Origin: Bradyrhizobium sp. SK17
GTDB taxonomy: Bacteria > Pseudomonadota > Alphaproteobacteria > Rhizobiales > Xanthobacteraceae
Length of the DNA stretch: 64,000 nucleotides
Reading direction: 5' to 3'
Assembly (NCBI RefSeq): GCF_002831585.1
Contig: NZ_CP025113.1
Span: 2,232,001-2,296,000 of the forward strand
Made by a program: the position numbers and the translations under genes. A model generated the notes under the pieces. It saw only the letters and a program-made list of their open reading frames with translations. It was not told the DNA's origin and searched no databases. Positions 25,652 through 34,116 of this stretch are shown here, one piece after another (within the stretch, counting starts at the first letter, position 1; the number at the start of each line of letters is the position of its first letter).

Positions 25652-26980
25652 ATGATACGATCGCGAGTTCTGAAATTCGTTCTGGCCGCCGCGGCGGTGG
25701 TCTCGCTCGGCGGGGCACCGGCACGCGCCGACGAGCAGTTCTTTCCCCTGCAAAGCTACCGGGTCGGGCCCTATGCGGCCGGCGGCACCGGCTTCTTCGG
25801 CGGCTTCATCGACTATCTCAATTTGATCAACATCCGCGATGGCGGCGTCAACGGCGTCAAGCTGACCTGGGACGAGGGTGAGACCCAGTACGAGGTCGAG
25901 CGCGGCGTCGAGGTCTATGAACGGCTGAAGGGCCGGCCCGGCGTCGCCGCCTGGAATCCGCTGTCGGTCGGCATCGCCTACGCCATGATCGACCGCATCA
26001 CCAAGGACAAGGTGCCGCTCATCACCATCAATCACGGCCGCACCGATTCGACCGACGGCCGGGTGTTCCCCTACGTCTTCCCGCTGCTGCTCAATCCCTA
26101 CAGCGAGACCTCCGGCATCGTGAATTATATCGCGGGCCGCGAGGGCGGCATCGACAAGCTGAAGGGCAAGAAACTCGTCGTGCTCTATCACGGCTCGCCC
26201 TACGGCAAGGAGACCATCCCGATCTACAAGCTCTTGGCCGACAAGTATCAGTTCAGCCTGGAGCAGATCGAGGTGCCGCATCCCGGCAACGAGCAGCAAT
26301 CGCAATGGCTGTCGATCCGGCGCGCCAAGCCTGACTACGTGGTGCTGCGCGGCTGGGGCGTGATGAATCCGGTGGCGTTGAAGACCGCGCAGAAGGTCGG
26401 GTTTCCGGCCGACCACATCATCGGCAACGTCTGGTCCAACTCCGAGGAAGACGTGATCCCGGCCGGCGACGCCGCCAAGGGCTATATCGCAATCACCACG
26501 CAGGCCTCGGGCGAGCAGTATCCGGTGCTGCAAGAGGTGATCAAGACCGTCTACGGCGCCGGCAAGGGCAATCTCGACGACAAGAAGCGGATCGGCAGCG
26601 TCTACCACAACCTCGGCATCGTGAACGGCATCCTCAATGTCGAGGCGATCCGGATCGCGCAGGCGAAGTTCGGCAAGCGCACCTTGACCGGCGACGAAGT
26701 GCGTTGGGGCTTCGAGCATCTGCAACTCGATCCGGCGCGGGTCGAAGCGCTCGGCGCCAAGGATCTGTTCCATTCGATCAACGTCACCTGGGACAATCAC
26801 GAAGGCGACGGCCGCGTCACCTTCCAGCAATGGGATGGCAGCAGATGGAAGGTGGTCTCCGGCTGGATCGCACCGGACTGGGCCTTCCTGCGCCCGATCA
26901 TCGAGAAGTCCGCGGCCGCCTACGCCAAGGAGCACGGCATCAAGGTTCGCACCTCGGGTGACGACCCGGTCAGCAACTGA
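25652..26980 (+). CDS. ABC transporter substrate-binding protein
   Basis: A 442-residue periplasmic binding protein. The start at 25652 is supported by GGAGAGG and by the signal peptide MIRSRVLKFVLAAAAVVSLG, cleaved near ARADEQ. Type I (Leu/Ile/Val-like) fold: GTGFFGGFIDYLNLINIRDG, KLTWDEGETQYEVERGVEVY, and AYAMIDRITKDKVPLITINH. It is longer than amino-acid binding relatives and matches the group seen beside sulfone and sulfonate genes. The ligand is inferred from operon context. Confidence 0.92.
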   Translation: MIRSRVLKFVLAAAAVVSLGGAPARADEQFFPLQSYRVGPYAAGGTGFFGGFIDYLNLINIRDGGVNGVKLTWDEGETQYEVERGVEVYERLKGRPGVAAWNPLSVGIAYAMIDRITKDKVPLITINHGRTDSTDGRVFPYVFPLLLNPYSETSGIVNYIAGREGGIDKLKGKKLVVLYHGSPYGKETIPIYKLLADKYQFSLEQIEVPHPGNEQQSQWLSIRRAKPDYVVLRGWGVMNPVALKTAQKVGFPADHIIGNVWSNSEEDVIPAGDAAKGYIAITTQASGEQYPVLQEVIKTVYGAGKGNLDDKKRIGSVYHNLGIVNGILNVEAIRIAQAKFGKRTLTGDEVRWGFEHLQLDPARVEALGAKDLFHSINVTWDNHEGDGRVTFQQWDGSRWKVVSGWIAPDWAFLRPIIEKSAAAYAKEHGIKVRTSGDDPVSN

Positions 26981-27040
26981 GGTGTCGAGAGATCGCGGGA
27001 GCCGTCCGGCTCCCGCGTCCCCAACGGGATGGATCACGCG

Positions 27041-27829
27041 ATGAGCGACGTTCTGCTTTCGGTCGAAGGCCTTGCCGCGACCTACAACCACGCGATCGCC
27101 GCGGTCAGCGACGTCTCGCTCGCGGTGCGGCGGGGCGAGATCGTCGCCGTGCTCGGTGCCAACGGCGCCGGCAAGTCGACCACGTTGCAGGCGGTCTCGG
27201 CGTTGCTGTCCGCCCGCCGCGGCCAGGTCACCGCCGGCCGCATCGCGTTCGATGGCCGTGACATCGCCGGCGCGCCGGCGGCGGAGCTGGTGCGCGCCGG
27301 CCTGGTGCCGGTGCTCGAGGGACGGCACTGCTTTGCCTCGTTGACGGTGGAGGAGAATCTGATCACCGGCGCGATGGGGCGCGATGCGCGGCGGGCCGAG
27401 ATCGCCGTGGACCTCGACCGCATCTACGCATTGTTTCCGCGCCTCAAGCAGCATCGCCGCTCGCTGGCCGGCCTGACCTCGGGCGGCGAGCAACAGATGA
27501 CGGCGATCGGCCGCGCCTTGATGTCGCGCCCGCGGCTCTTGGTGCTCGACGAGCCCTCGATGGGTCTCGCGCCGCTGGTGGTCGAGGCAATCTTTCGCGC
27601 GCTCAAGCAGCTCAACAGCGAGCAAGGATTGTCGATCCTGGTCGCGGAGCAGAATTCGACGGTGGCGCTGCGCTTCTCCGACCACGCCGTCGTGCTCGAG
27701 AACGGGCGCAGCGTGCTGTCGGGCGCGGCGGCCGAACTGCGGCAGCGCGCGGACATCAAGACACATTATCTCGGCGGGTCGTCGCAGGACGATCTGAGCC
27801 GGAGGCAGCCGAGCCAGGCTGTCGTATGA
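27041..27829 (+). CDS. ABC transporter ATP-binding protein, LivF type
   Basis: About 262 residues. Walker A GANGAGKST, signature TSGGEQQMTAIGRAL (TSGGE rather than LSGGE), Walker B LLVLDEPSMGLAP, switch region VAEQNS. The ATG at 27041 follows GGGATGG by 8 bases; an in-frame ATG at 27029 is the alternative. It is the second ATPase of the importer, placed after the binding-protein gene. Confidence 0.92.
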   Translation: MSDVLLSVEGLAATYNHAIAAVSDVSLAVRRGEIVAVLGANGAGKSTTLQAVSALLSARRGQVTAGRIAFDGRDIAGAPAAELVRAGLVPVLEGRHCFASLTVEENLITGAMGRDARRAEIAVDLDRIYALFPRLKQHRRSLAGLTSGGEQQMTAIGRALMSRPRLLVLDEPSMGLAPLVVEAIFRALKQLNSEQGLSILVAEQNSTVALRFSDHAVVLENGRSVLSGAAAELRQRADIKTHYLGGSSQDDLSRRQPSQAVV

Positions 27830-27851
27830 TTGCAACCCGGAGAAACTGACC

Positions 27852-29048
27852 ATGGCCAACGACAATCTCGCACGCAAGATCGACGACGACGTTTATGCCA
27901 GGCTCGATGCCGCCATCGACACGACGGTGAAGGTCAATGCCGATCGCAACGATCGCGAAAGCCGTTTCCCGCGCGAGAACCTTCGCGCGCTGGCGGAGGC
28001 CGGCTGGACCGGTGTGCTCAACGAGCCGCAGTTCGGCGGGCTTGGCCTCAGTCATGTCGACTTCGCCGAAGCGGCCTACCGGATCGGGCAGGCCGATGCA
28101 TCGACCGGCCTCGTCTATGTCATGCATGTCGGGGCTGCCCAGACCATCAACCTGTTCGGCAACGCCGATCAGAAGGAGCGCTGGCTGAAGGCCAGCAATG
28201 GCGGCCTGCTCGGGACATACTCGACCAGCGAGCGCGCCACCGGCGGTCACTGGTGGTACAATCTGTCCGAAGCCTCGCGTGACGGCGACGACTATCGCGT
28301 CAACGCCGAGAAGTCATTCACGACGAGTTCGGGGCAGGCCGACTATTACGTGGTGCAAACCCGCACGCCCGGTGCCAAAGACCAGGCCGACATCATCTTC
28401 TTCATCGTCGACGGCAAGGCCAAGGGTATCGAGTCCAGGCCCTGGGATGCGCTCGGCGTTCGCGCCAACTCTTCCGGCCCGATCCGCTATAGCAACGTGC
28501 TCGTTCCGCAGCGCGACCGGCTCGGTGCCGAAGGGCAGGGCAAGGAGATCATCTATGACGGCGTCTCGCCGGTCTATCTGATCGGGCTCGGTGCGGTCTG
28601 GGAAGGCGTCGCGCGCGGTGCGCTGAACGCCGCGATCGCCCACACCACGAGCTTCGTGCACAAGGACAGGAACAAGAGCCTGTCCGATTATCAGGCGATC
28701 CGCCAGGAATTGGGCGCCGCCAAGGTGCTGGTCGAGACGCTGCGGCCGTGGCGCAACGAACTGGCAGGCAAGCTCGACGCGCTCTGGCGTGCCGGCAAGC
28801 CGCAAAGCGAAATCCTGATTCCGCTGACCGAGTTCAAGGTGCATGCCGCCGAGGTCGCCAACAAGGTTGCGGCGACGGCGCTGACGGTGACCGGCGGCTA
28901 CGGCTATCACCGTGGTCCGATCGAGCGCGCCTATCGCGACGCGCGCGCGGCGATCGCGATGGGACCGTCCAATGTCATCGCGCGCGACTGGATCGGGAAG
29001 GCGCTGGTCGGCCTGCCGCTCGAACTGTTTTACGAGGGCGGAGAATAG
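27852..29048 (+). CDS. Acyl-CoA-dehydrogenase-like flavoprotein of the sulfone operon
   Basis: A 398-residue member of the acyl-CoA dehydrogenase superfamily: N-terminal helical domain (FPRENLRALAEAGWTGVLNE), beta domain GTYSTSERATGG and NAEKSFTTSSGQADYYVVQT, and C-terminal helices ending TALTVTGGYGYHRGPIERAY. The catalytic Glu of true acyl-CoA dehydrogenases is not evident. Relatives in sulfur operons (SfnB/DszC-like) act as flavin-linked monooxygenases on organosulfur compounds, and I favour that here. It is the last gene before a bidirectional terminator. Confidence 0.9.
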   Translation: MANDNLARKIDDDVYARLDAAIDTTVKVNADRNDRESRFPRENLRALAEAGWTGVLNEPQFGGLGLSHVDFAEAAYRIGQADASTGLVYVMHVGAAQTINLFGNADQKERWLKASNGGLLGTYSTSERATGGHWWYNLSEASRDGDDYRVNAEKSFTTSSGQADYYVVQTRTPGAKDQADIIFFIVDGKAKGIESRPWDALGVRANSSGPIRYSNVLVPQRDRLGAEGQGKEIIYDGVSPVYLIGLGAVWEGVARGALNAAIAHTTSFVHKDRNKSLSDYQAIRQELGAAKVLVETLRPWRNELAGKLDALWRAGKPQSEILIPLTEFKVHAAEVANKVAATALTVTGGYGYHRGPIERAYRDARAAIAMGPSNVIARDWIGKALVGLPLELFYEGGE

Positions 29049-29085
29049 CCGTCGCGTTCAACGCGGAGTGCAGCGGCGCAAGCAA

Positions 29086-29120
29086 AAGGGCCCATCGCGC
29101 GAACCGAGCGATGGGCCCTT
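29086..29120. terminator. Bidirectional terminator
   Basis: A 13-bp perfect stem AAGGGCCCATCGC / GCGATGGGCCCTT with A-rich and T-rich ends (CAAAAGGG ... CCCTTGAATT) lies between two convergent genes: the end of the sulfone operon and the small secreted protein on the minus strand. Confidence 0.82.
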
Positions 29121-29131
29121 GAATTGCGTGG

Positions 29132-29416
29132 CTACCACTGCCGGTAGACGCCGGTCAGCGTGCCGTTGTTGTTGCCTTCAGGGCCGACGTCGCCCTGCGA
29201 CGAACTCGGCGTCGGATGGTTGCTGCCGTTCATCGTGCCATACCAGCCCGGCTGTGCCGGTTGGTACATCACGCGCGGTTGAACCGTGACATAGCGCGGG
29301 CCGTCGTAATAGGCACGCGAGTTCCCGTACGGATAATAGCCCTGCGCGAATGCGCCCGCCGTCGTTGCGATCAGCGATGCCGCGGCTAGGGACAATATCT
29401 TGGTCTTCCGTTGCAT
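29132..29416 (-). CDS. Small secreted Tyr/Gly/Asn-rich protein
   Basis: A 94-residue protein with a clear signal peptide (MQRKTKILSLAAASLIATTA, cleaved after GAFAQ). The mature part is GYYPYGNSRAYYDGPRYVTV, then Pro/Gln/Gly-rich, ending NNNGTLTGVYRQW. No known domain. Short Tyr-rich exported proteins of this kind are common in Bradyrhizobium; function unknown. It is probably monocistronic; 29417-29520 would hold its promoter. Confidence 0.8.
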   Translation of the reverse strand: MQRKTKILSLAAASLIATTAGAFAQGYYPYGNSRAYYDGPRYVTVQPRVMYQPAQPGWYGTMNGSNHPTPSSSQGDVGPEGNNNGTLTGVYRQW

Positions 29417-29882
29417 TCATACTCTCCATGCTGGGGTCACGACCAACGGCTGGCATGGGCCAGCGTTCCAGCCCTGCCATGCAGCCTGCGAAGGCAAAGC
29501 TGCGCGAGCGTCGGATCAGGAATTGGTGAGGAGGGCTTGCGCGCGTGCAGGCCGGCGCCGCTGATATGCCCGGTAGAATGCTTCCCCGCGGCCCGCTATG
29601 CCTTCTCGGCTATAACGACGGCCGCGGCCGAGCCTGCGGCGCTTCGAAAGCTCCGAGGGTGTTGTAAAAGGAAGCCCGCCGACCGGGGCGGGCAAGGTCT
29701 CAGGGAGGAAAACGCTCAGACAAGGGAGCGTGAAAGCGAGTTTCCTCGATTCGAGGGCAGCTGCGAAGATCGTATAACTACTGTCATCAGGGCCGGCATT
29801 ATGCCAATGCTCCCGGCAGGTCGCGGCCGACCTGCAAGGCAATGACAAGGCGCCATCACATGGCGCAAGACAGGGGAAATTC
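29417..29882. other. Intergenic gap of 466 bases
   Basis: Divergent promoter space between the small secreted protein and the sorbosone-dehydrogenase-like gene. Open frames on both strands here show no family pattern and no ribosome-binding site. No repeat or hairpin stands out. Confidence 0.5.
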
Positions 29883-31184
29883 ATGAGCACGTCTGGAGTT
29901 TTTGCCCGCGTCGTCGCGGCGATCGGGGCCGGCGCCGTGGCGTGGCGGCGGATGCAGGGCGCGCAGCCCGCGCCGGCCTGGGGCAGTGCGCCGCAGATTC
30001 CGGCAGCGAAATCGCAAGGCGCGATCCCGACCCTGAAGATGCCGACCGCGCGCGGCTGGGACAAGGGGCAGCTGCCGGTTGCCGCGCCCGGGCTCAAGGT
30101 CAACGCCTTTGCCACCGGGCTCGATCACCCGCGCTGGATCAACGTGCTGCCCAATGGCGACGTGCTGATCGCGGAGGCAACCCAGATCGCGGGCACCCCG
30201 CGCAGCGTCTTCCATTATGCGATGCAGGCGACGATGCGGCGCGCCGCGGCGCTCGGCGTCAGCGCCAACCGCATCACGCTGCTGCGCGACCGCGACGGCG
30301 ACGGTGTCGCCGAAAGCCGCGGGGCCTTCATGGAGGGATTGCGCCAGCCGTTCGGCATGGCGCTGATCGGCGACACCTTCTATGTCGGCAACACCGACGG
30401 CGTGGTGGCGTTTCCCTACACCGCGGGCGCGGACCGCATCACGGCGCAAGGACGCAAGCTCGTCACCTTCAAGCCCGACGGGCACTGGACCCGCAGCCTG
30501 CTGCCGAGCGCCGACGGCACGAAGCTCTATGCCGGCGTTGGCTCGCTGAGCAACATCGCCGAGAACGGCATGGCGGTCGAGGAAGGCCGCGCCGCAATCT
30601 ACGAGCTCGATCTCGCCGCTGGCACCAGCCGCATCTTCGCCGGCGGCCTGCGCAACCCGGTCGGGCTCGCCTGGGAGCCGACCACCAATGTGCTCTGGAC
30701 CGTCGTCAACGAGCGCGACGGCATCGGCGACGAAACGCCGCCGGACTATCTGACCTCGGTGCGCGACGGCGGCTTCTACGGCTGGCCCTATTGCTATTGG
30801 GGACAGACGGTTGACGATCGCGTGCCGCAGGATCCGGCGATGGTCGCCAAGGCGATCCAGCCGGACTACGCGCTCGGCGGCCACACCGCTTCGCTCGGCC
30901 TGTGCTGGATGCCGCAGGGCACGCTGCCGGGTTTCCCCGACGGCATGGTGATCGGCCAGCACGGCTCGTGGAATCGCTCGACGCTGTCGGGCTACAAGGT
31001 GGTGTTCGTGCCATTCGAGAACGGCCGCCCCTCCGGTCCGGCGCGCGACATCTTGTCGGGCTTCCTCGCGCCCGACGAGAAGGTGTCCTACGGCCGGCCG
31101 GTCGGCGTCGCGATCGGCCCCGACCGCTCGCTGCTGATGGCCGACGACGTCGGCAACGTGATCTGGCGCGTGACCGGAGCGTAG
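29883..31184 (+). CDS. L-sorbosone dehydrogenase-like (PQQ-type beta-propeller) protein
   Basis: A 433-residue protein. An N-terminal hydrophobic stretch (SGVFARVVAAIGAGAVAW) may be a signal anchor. The rest is a six-bladed propeller of the sorbosone/glucose dehydrogenase group: GLDHPRWINVLPNGDVLIAE, RQPFGMALIGDTFYVGNTDG, FAGGLRNPVGLAWEP, DGGFYGWPYCYWGQ, and GQHGSWNRSTLSGYKVVFVP near the end. Members oxidise sugars with PQQ in the periplasm; the cofactor is inferred. AGGGGAAA precedes the start. Confidence 0.9.
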   Translation: MSTSGVFARVVAAIGAGAVAWRRMQGAQPAPAWGSAPQIPAAKSQGAIPTLKMPTARGWDKGQLPVAAPGLKVNAFATGLDHPRWINVLPNGDVLIAEATQIAGTPRSVFHYAMQATMRRAAALGVSANRITLLRDRDGDGVAESRGAFMEGLRQPFGMALIGDTFYVGNTDGVVAFPYTAGADRITAQGRKLVTFKPDGHWTRSLLPSADGTKLYAGVGSLSNIAENGMAVEEGRAAIYELDLAAGTSRIFAGGLRNPVGLAWEPTTNVLWTVVNERDGIGDETPPDYLTSVRDGGFYGWPYCYWGQTVDDRVPQDPAMVAKAIQPDYALGGHTASLGLCWMPQGTLPGFPDGMVIGQHGSWNRSTLSGYKVVFVPFENGRPSGPARDILSGFLAPDEKVSYGRPVGVAIGPDRSLLMADDVGNVIWRVTGA

Positions 31185-31194
31185 CGGCGCGGGC

Positions 31195-31644
31195 TCAGCG
31201 TCGCTTGCCGATCGATTGCATGAAGCTGCGATCGGCGTCGGACAGCGCCTCGGTCCAGGCCGGTTCATCGCCGGGTTCGGGCAGTACGTGGCCGAACTCG
31301 ATCATCTGTCGCGGCTGCAATTCGTTGAGATACACCCAGACCGCGCGCGTGCTATCGACATTGGCGGCCGCTCTGATTGCGTCCGCCATCAGCCTGATCA
31401 TCCGTGTCTTGTCGACCGCGGCGCGGCCGGAGCGGATGTGGCCGTAGACGAAGATATGGTCATGCGCGACCGGGACGCCGCCCATGAACCAGTCGCCGGA
31501 AGCGACCTCGCTGAAGATCATCTGCGCGAAATAGCTCGGCGCGCCGGTCACCTCGGCGTGGATCCGGGTGATCTCGCTTGCGATCCGGCTTTTCTGTTCT
31601 GCGCTGAGGCGGCCCTCGGCGCTTGTGCAGGTATAGGTTGGCAT
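31195..31644 (-). CDS. Tautomerase family protein
   Basis: About 149 residues. The start is placed at 31644 because tautomerases use Pro as the first mature residue (MPTYTC), and GAGGTG lies 7 bases upstream; an in-frame ATG 9 bases earlier would hide the Pro. LSAEQKSRIASEITRIHAEVTG and PSYFAQMIFSEV match the 4-oxalocrotonate tautomerase/MSAD-like fold, followed by a second half with WVYLNELQPRQMIEFG. The substrate is unknown. It lies in a minus-strand group with two hydrolases. Confidence 0.84.
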   Translation of the reverse strand: MPTYTCTSAEGRLSAEQKSRIASEITRIHAEVTGAPSYFAQMIFSEVASGDWFMGGVPVAHDHIFVYGHIRSGRAAVDKTRMIRLMADAIRAAANVDSTRAVWVYLNELQPRQMIEFGHVLPEPGDEPAWTEALSDADRSFMQSIGKRR

Positions 31645-31739
31645 CTGCGTCACCTCGGCTGAATGTCGATTTCACCGAGCTTCGGCACAGGTGCCCGGGT
31701 CGTCAAGCCGGGACCCGCCCGTATTTTGCGCGTTCGGGA

Positions 31740-32594
31740 TTAGCGGCTCAGGAAGTCACGGATGTTGCGCGCGATCTCGGTGGCATGCGTCTCCAGCGCG
31801 AAATGGCCGGTGTCGAAGAACTGCACGACCGCCTTCGGATTGTCGCGCCTGAACGCCTCTGCGCCCGGCGGCAGGAAGAACGGATCGTTCTTGCCCCACA
31901 CCGCGAGGAACGGCGGCTGATGGGTGCGGAAGTAATTCTGGAAGGTCGGATACAGCGCGACGTTGCTCTTGTAGTCGCCGAACAGGTCGAGCTGCACGTC
32001 ATGCGCGCCGGGGCGTGCCATGTAGTAATTGTCCAGGTTCTGTCCGTCGGGTGAGACCGCCTCCGGATCGGTCGTGCCATGGGTGTACTGCCAGCGCGTG
32101 GTCTCCGGCGTCAGGAAGGCGCGCAGCGCGTCGCGGTTCGCCGGTGACGGGTCCTGCCAATAGGCCTTGATCGGAGTCCAGTCATCGCTCAGTCCCTCTT
32201 CATAGGCGTTGCCGTTCTGCGAGATGATGGCGGTGATCCGCTCCGGATGCTTGACCGCGAGGCGGAAGCCGGTCGGCGCGCCATAGTCGAACACATAGAC
32301 CGCGAAGCGATCGAAGCCGATCACCTCGGTAAAGCGATCGATCACGGCGGCGATGTTGTCGAATGTGTAAGCGAACTTGTCGCGCGCAGGCATGTCGGAC
32401 TGGCCGAAGCCGGGCAGATCAGGCGCCACGATGTGGAATCTGTCGGCGAGAAGCGGGATCAGATCGCGGAACATGTGTCCCGCGCTCGGGAAGCCGTGCA
32501 GCAGCAGCAGCTTTGGCGCGCCTGACGATCCGGCTTCGCGATAGGACACCTTGAAGCCGTCGACATCGGCGGTGCGATACTTGATCTCGGACAT
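31740..32594 (-). CDS. Alpha/beta hydrolase, haloalkane-dehalogenase-like
   Basis: A 284-residue enzyme. Oxyanion region LLLHGFPSAGHMFRDLIP. The nucleophile elbow VFDYGAPTGF places Asp103 where serine hydrolases have Ser, as in haloalkane dehalogenases and epoxide hydrolases. A cap-domain segment YEEGLSDDWTPIKAYWQDP is present, the acid is probably in WGKNDPFFLP, and the base His is in FDTGHFALETH. Related proteins are abundant in soil alphaproteobacteria and act on esters, epoxides or haloalkanes. The stop codon of the upstream hydrolase lies 33 bases before its start. Confidence 0.9.
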   Translation of the reverse strand: MSEIKYRTADVDGFKVSYREAGSSGAPKLLLLHGFPSAGHMFRDLIPLLADRFHIVAPDLPGFGQSDMPARDKFAYTFDNIAAVIDRFTEVIGFDRFAVYVFDYGAPTGFRLAVKHPERITAIISQNGNAYEEGLSDDWTPIKAYWQDPSPANRDALRAFLTPETTRWQYTHGTTDPEAVSPDGQNLDNYYMARPGAHDVQLDLFGDYKSNVALYPTFQNYFRTHQPPFLAVWGKNDPFFLPPGAEAFRRDNPKAVVQFFDTGHFALETHATEIARNIRDFLSR

Positions 32595-32627
32595 TTGTCG
32601 CTCCTTATGGTCGTCATCGGTGAGGGG

Positions 32628-33332
32628 TTAGGATCTGGTCTGCCCGGCAACGGCGCTGATCGCTTCCCGGACGATGGCCGTGACCAGCGCCGGCGCGGTG
32701 ACGATCGGGGTGTGATCGACGGCATGTGAACGCACGGCCGCTTGCATGCGCGCCGCCATGACGCGCTGCATCTCGGGCACGATCATCCGGTCTTCCTCGG
32801 CAACCAGGAACCAGTTCGGGACGTCCTTCCAAAGCGGGCGCCCGACCGGCGCGGTGATGCAGGCCGGCGAGATCGGCCGCTGCACGGCGGCCAGCACCGC
32901 GAGATCCTCCGTTCGCGCGCCTTGCGCGAAGGCCGACGCGAAGGCGGACTCGGGCAGCCAGATCAGGCCGTTGCCGTCGGGCGCGAGTTTCGGTGCGAAC
33001 GGGTGCGGCGGCAGGCCGTAGAACACGTCGGCAACGGTTTCGCCCTCGTCCGGCGCCAACGCCGCGACATAGACCAGCGCCTTGACGCGCGGCGAGCGGG
33101 TCTCGGCGATCACGGCGCCGGCATAGGCATGGCCCGCCAGCACCACCGCTCCCTCGACCCGCTCGAGCGTGCGGTTCAATGCGGCGACGTCATCTGCGAG
33201 CGAGGTCAGCGGCAGCGGCGCCGCCACCGCCTTGATGCCCTCGGCATCGAGCGCCGTGATCACCCGCGCCCAGCTCGAACCATCCGCCCAGGCGCCATGG
33301 GCAAGCACCACGCTGACATCCCTGATCGACAT
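32628..33332 (-). CDS. Alpha/beta hydrolase with replaced nucleophile
   Basis: A 234-residue alpha/beta hydrolase of the salicylate-esterase/hydroxynitrile-lyase-like branch (VVLAHGAWADGSSWARVI at the N-terminus). The elbow reads LAGHAYAGAVIAE, where family members have GHSYGG: Ala69 stands in place of Ser. The acid region (LVAEEDRMIVP) and the late VDHTP with the usual His are kept. It may be catalytically dead, act by another route, or bind a ligand. First gene of the minus-strand group, divergent from the CGNR regulator. Confidence 0.87.
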   Translation of the reverse strand: MSIRDVSVVLAHGAWADGSSWARVITALDAEGIKAVAAPLPLTSLADDVAALNRTLERVEGAVVLAGHAYAGAVIAETRSPRVKALVYVAALAPDEGETVADVFYGLPPHPFAPKLAPDGNGLIWLPESAFASAFAQGARTEDLAVLAAVQRPISPACITAPVGRPLWKDVPNWFLVAEEDRMIVPEMQRVMAARMQAAVRSHAVDHTPIVTAPALVTAIVREAISAVAGQTRS

Positions 33333-33368
33333 CGTCCGCTCCTCTGGTGGTAACCTTTAAAAAGCCAT

Positions 33369-33413
33369 TTGACAGGTTATGACGCTTATGATCCACTGTT
33401 CGTAACTTGTCAA
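33369..33413. promoter_or_regulatory. Divergent promoter region with inverted repeat operator
   Basis: TGACAGGTTATG (33370-33381) and CGTAACTTGTCA (33401-33412) form an inverted repeat matching at 10 of 12 positions. On the minus strand TTGACA (33413-33408) and CATAAG (33390-33385), 17 bases apart, make a plausible promoter for the hydrolase group. The repeat overlaps it, so a regulator bound there could control both sides. The adjacent CGNR zinc-finger protein is the obvious candidate. Confidence 0.45.
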
Positions 33414-33467
33414 CAGGCTTCAGTCAGGTTATTCGAGAGGCTCGAAAAGCCGCCAGGAGGCATCCCC

Positions 33468-34088
33468 GTGCAATCCCATCCGCCCGCGATGTTCATCGCC
33501 GACAGCCTGGGCCTCGATTTCATCAATTCGATCGCGACCCCGGTCGATACGCCGTTCGACTGGATCGCCGATGGTGATGGCCTGTTGCGTTGGCTCGCGC
33601 AGGCGAAGCTGGCGCCGCCGGACGTGCTCGACGCGCTCAAGGCCCGCGCGAAGCCGGGCGAACTCGATCACGTCGCCGGCCAGGCCCGCGATTTGCGCGA
33701 ATGGTTCCGCGGCTTCGTGCGCAAGCATATGGGCAAGCCGCTGACGCCGCGGGCGCTGAAGGAGTTGGAGGCGTTGAACCGGCTGCTCGAAAGCGACGAG
33801 GGCACCAGCCGCATCGTCCTGCATCATGACGATGGTGATGCGTTCGCATTGCAGCGGACGCGGCGCTGGCGCTCGGCCGGCTCATTGCTGCTGCCGATCG
33901 GCGAGGCGATGGCGAGGGTAGTTTGCGAGGAGAGCTTCTCCGACATCAAGGCGTGTGAAGGCCCGGCGTGCACGCTGATGTTCGCCGATCACACGCGGGC
34001 GCGGGCGCGCCGCTGGTGCAGCATGGCGGTGTGCGGCAACCGCGCCAAGCAGGCGGCGCATCGCAGCCGGATCAAGGACAGGGGCTAA
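33468..34088 (+). CDS. CGNR zinc finger transcription regulator (ABATE domain)
   Basis: About 206 residues from GTG at 33468, which follows CCAGGAGG by 7 bases; ATG at 33489 is an alternative. The N-terminal ABATE region is SLGLDFINSIATPVDTPFDW. The C-terminal CGNR treble-clef finger has CEGPACTLMFADHTRARARR followed by WCSMAVCGNRAKQAAHRSR, with all four Cys present. Such proteins are DNA-binding regulators, often of neighbouring detoxification genes. It reads divergently from the hydrolases and 28 bases ahead of the dehalogenase gene, so it probably controls both. Confidence 0.9.
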   Translation: MQSHPPAMFIADSLGLDFINSIATPVDTPFDWIADGDGLLRWLAQAKLAPPDVLDALKARAKPGELDHVAGQARDLREWFRGFVRKHMGKPLTPRALKELEALNRLLESDEGTSRIVLHHDDGDAFALQRTRRWRSAGSLLLPIGEAMARVVCEESFSDIKACEGPACTLMFADHTRARARRWCSMAVCGNRAKQAAHRSRIKDRG

Positions 34089-34116
34089 CAACAACCCAAC
34101 CAACAGGAGGCCAGAC

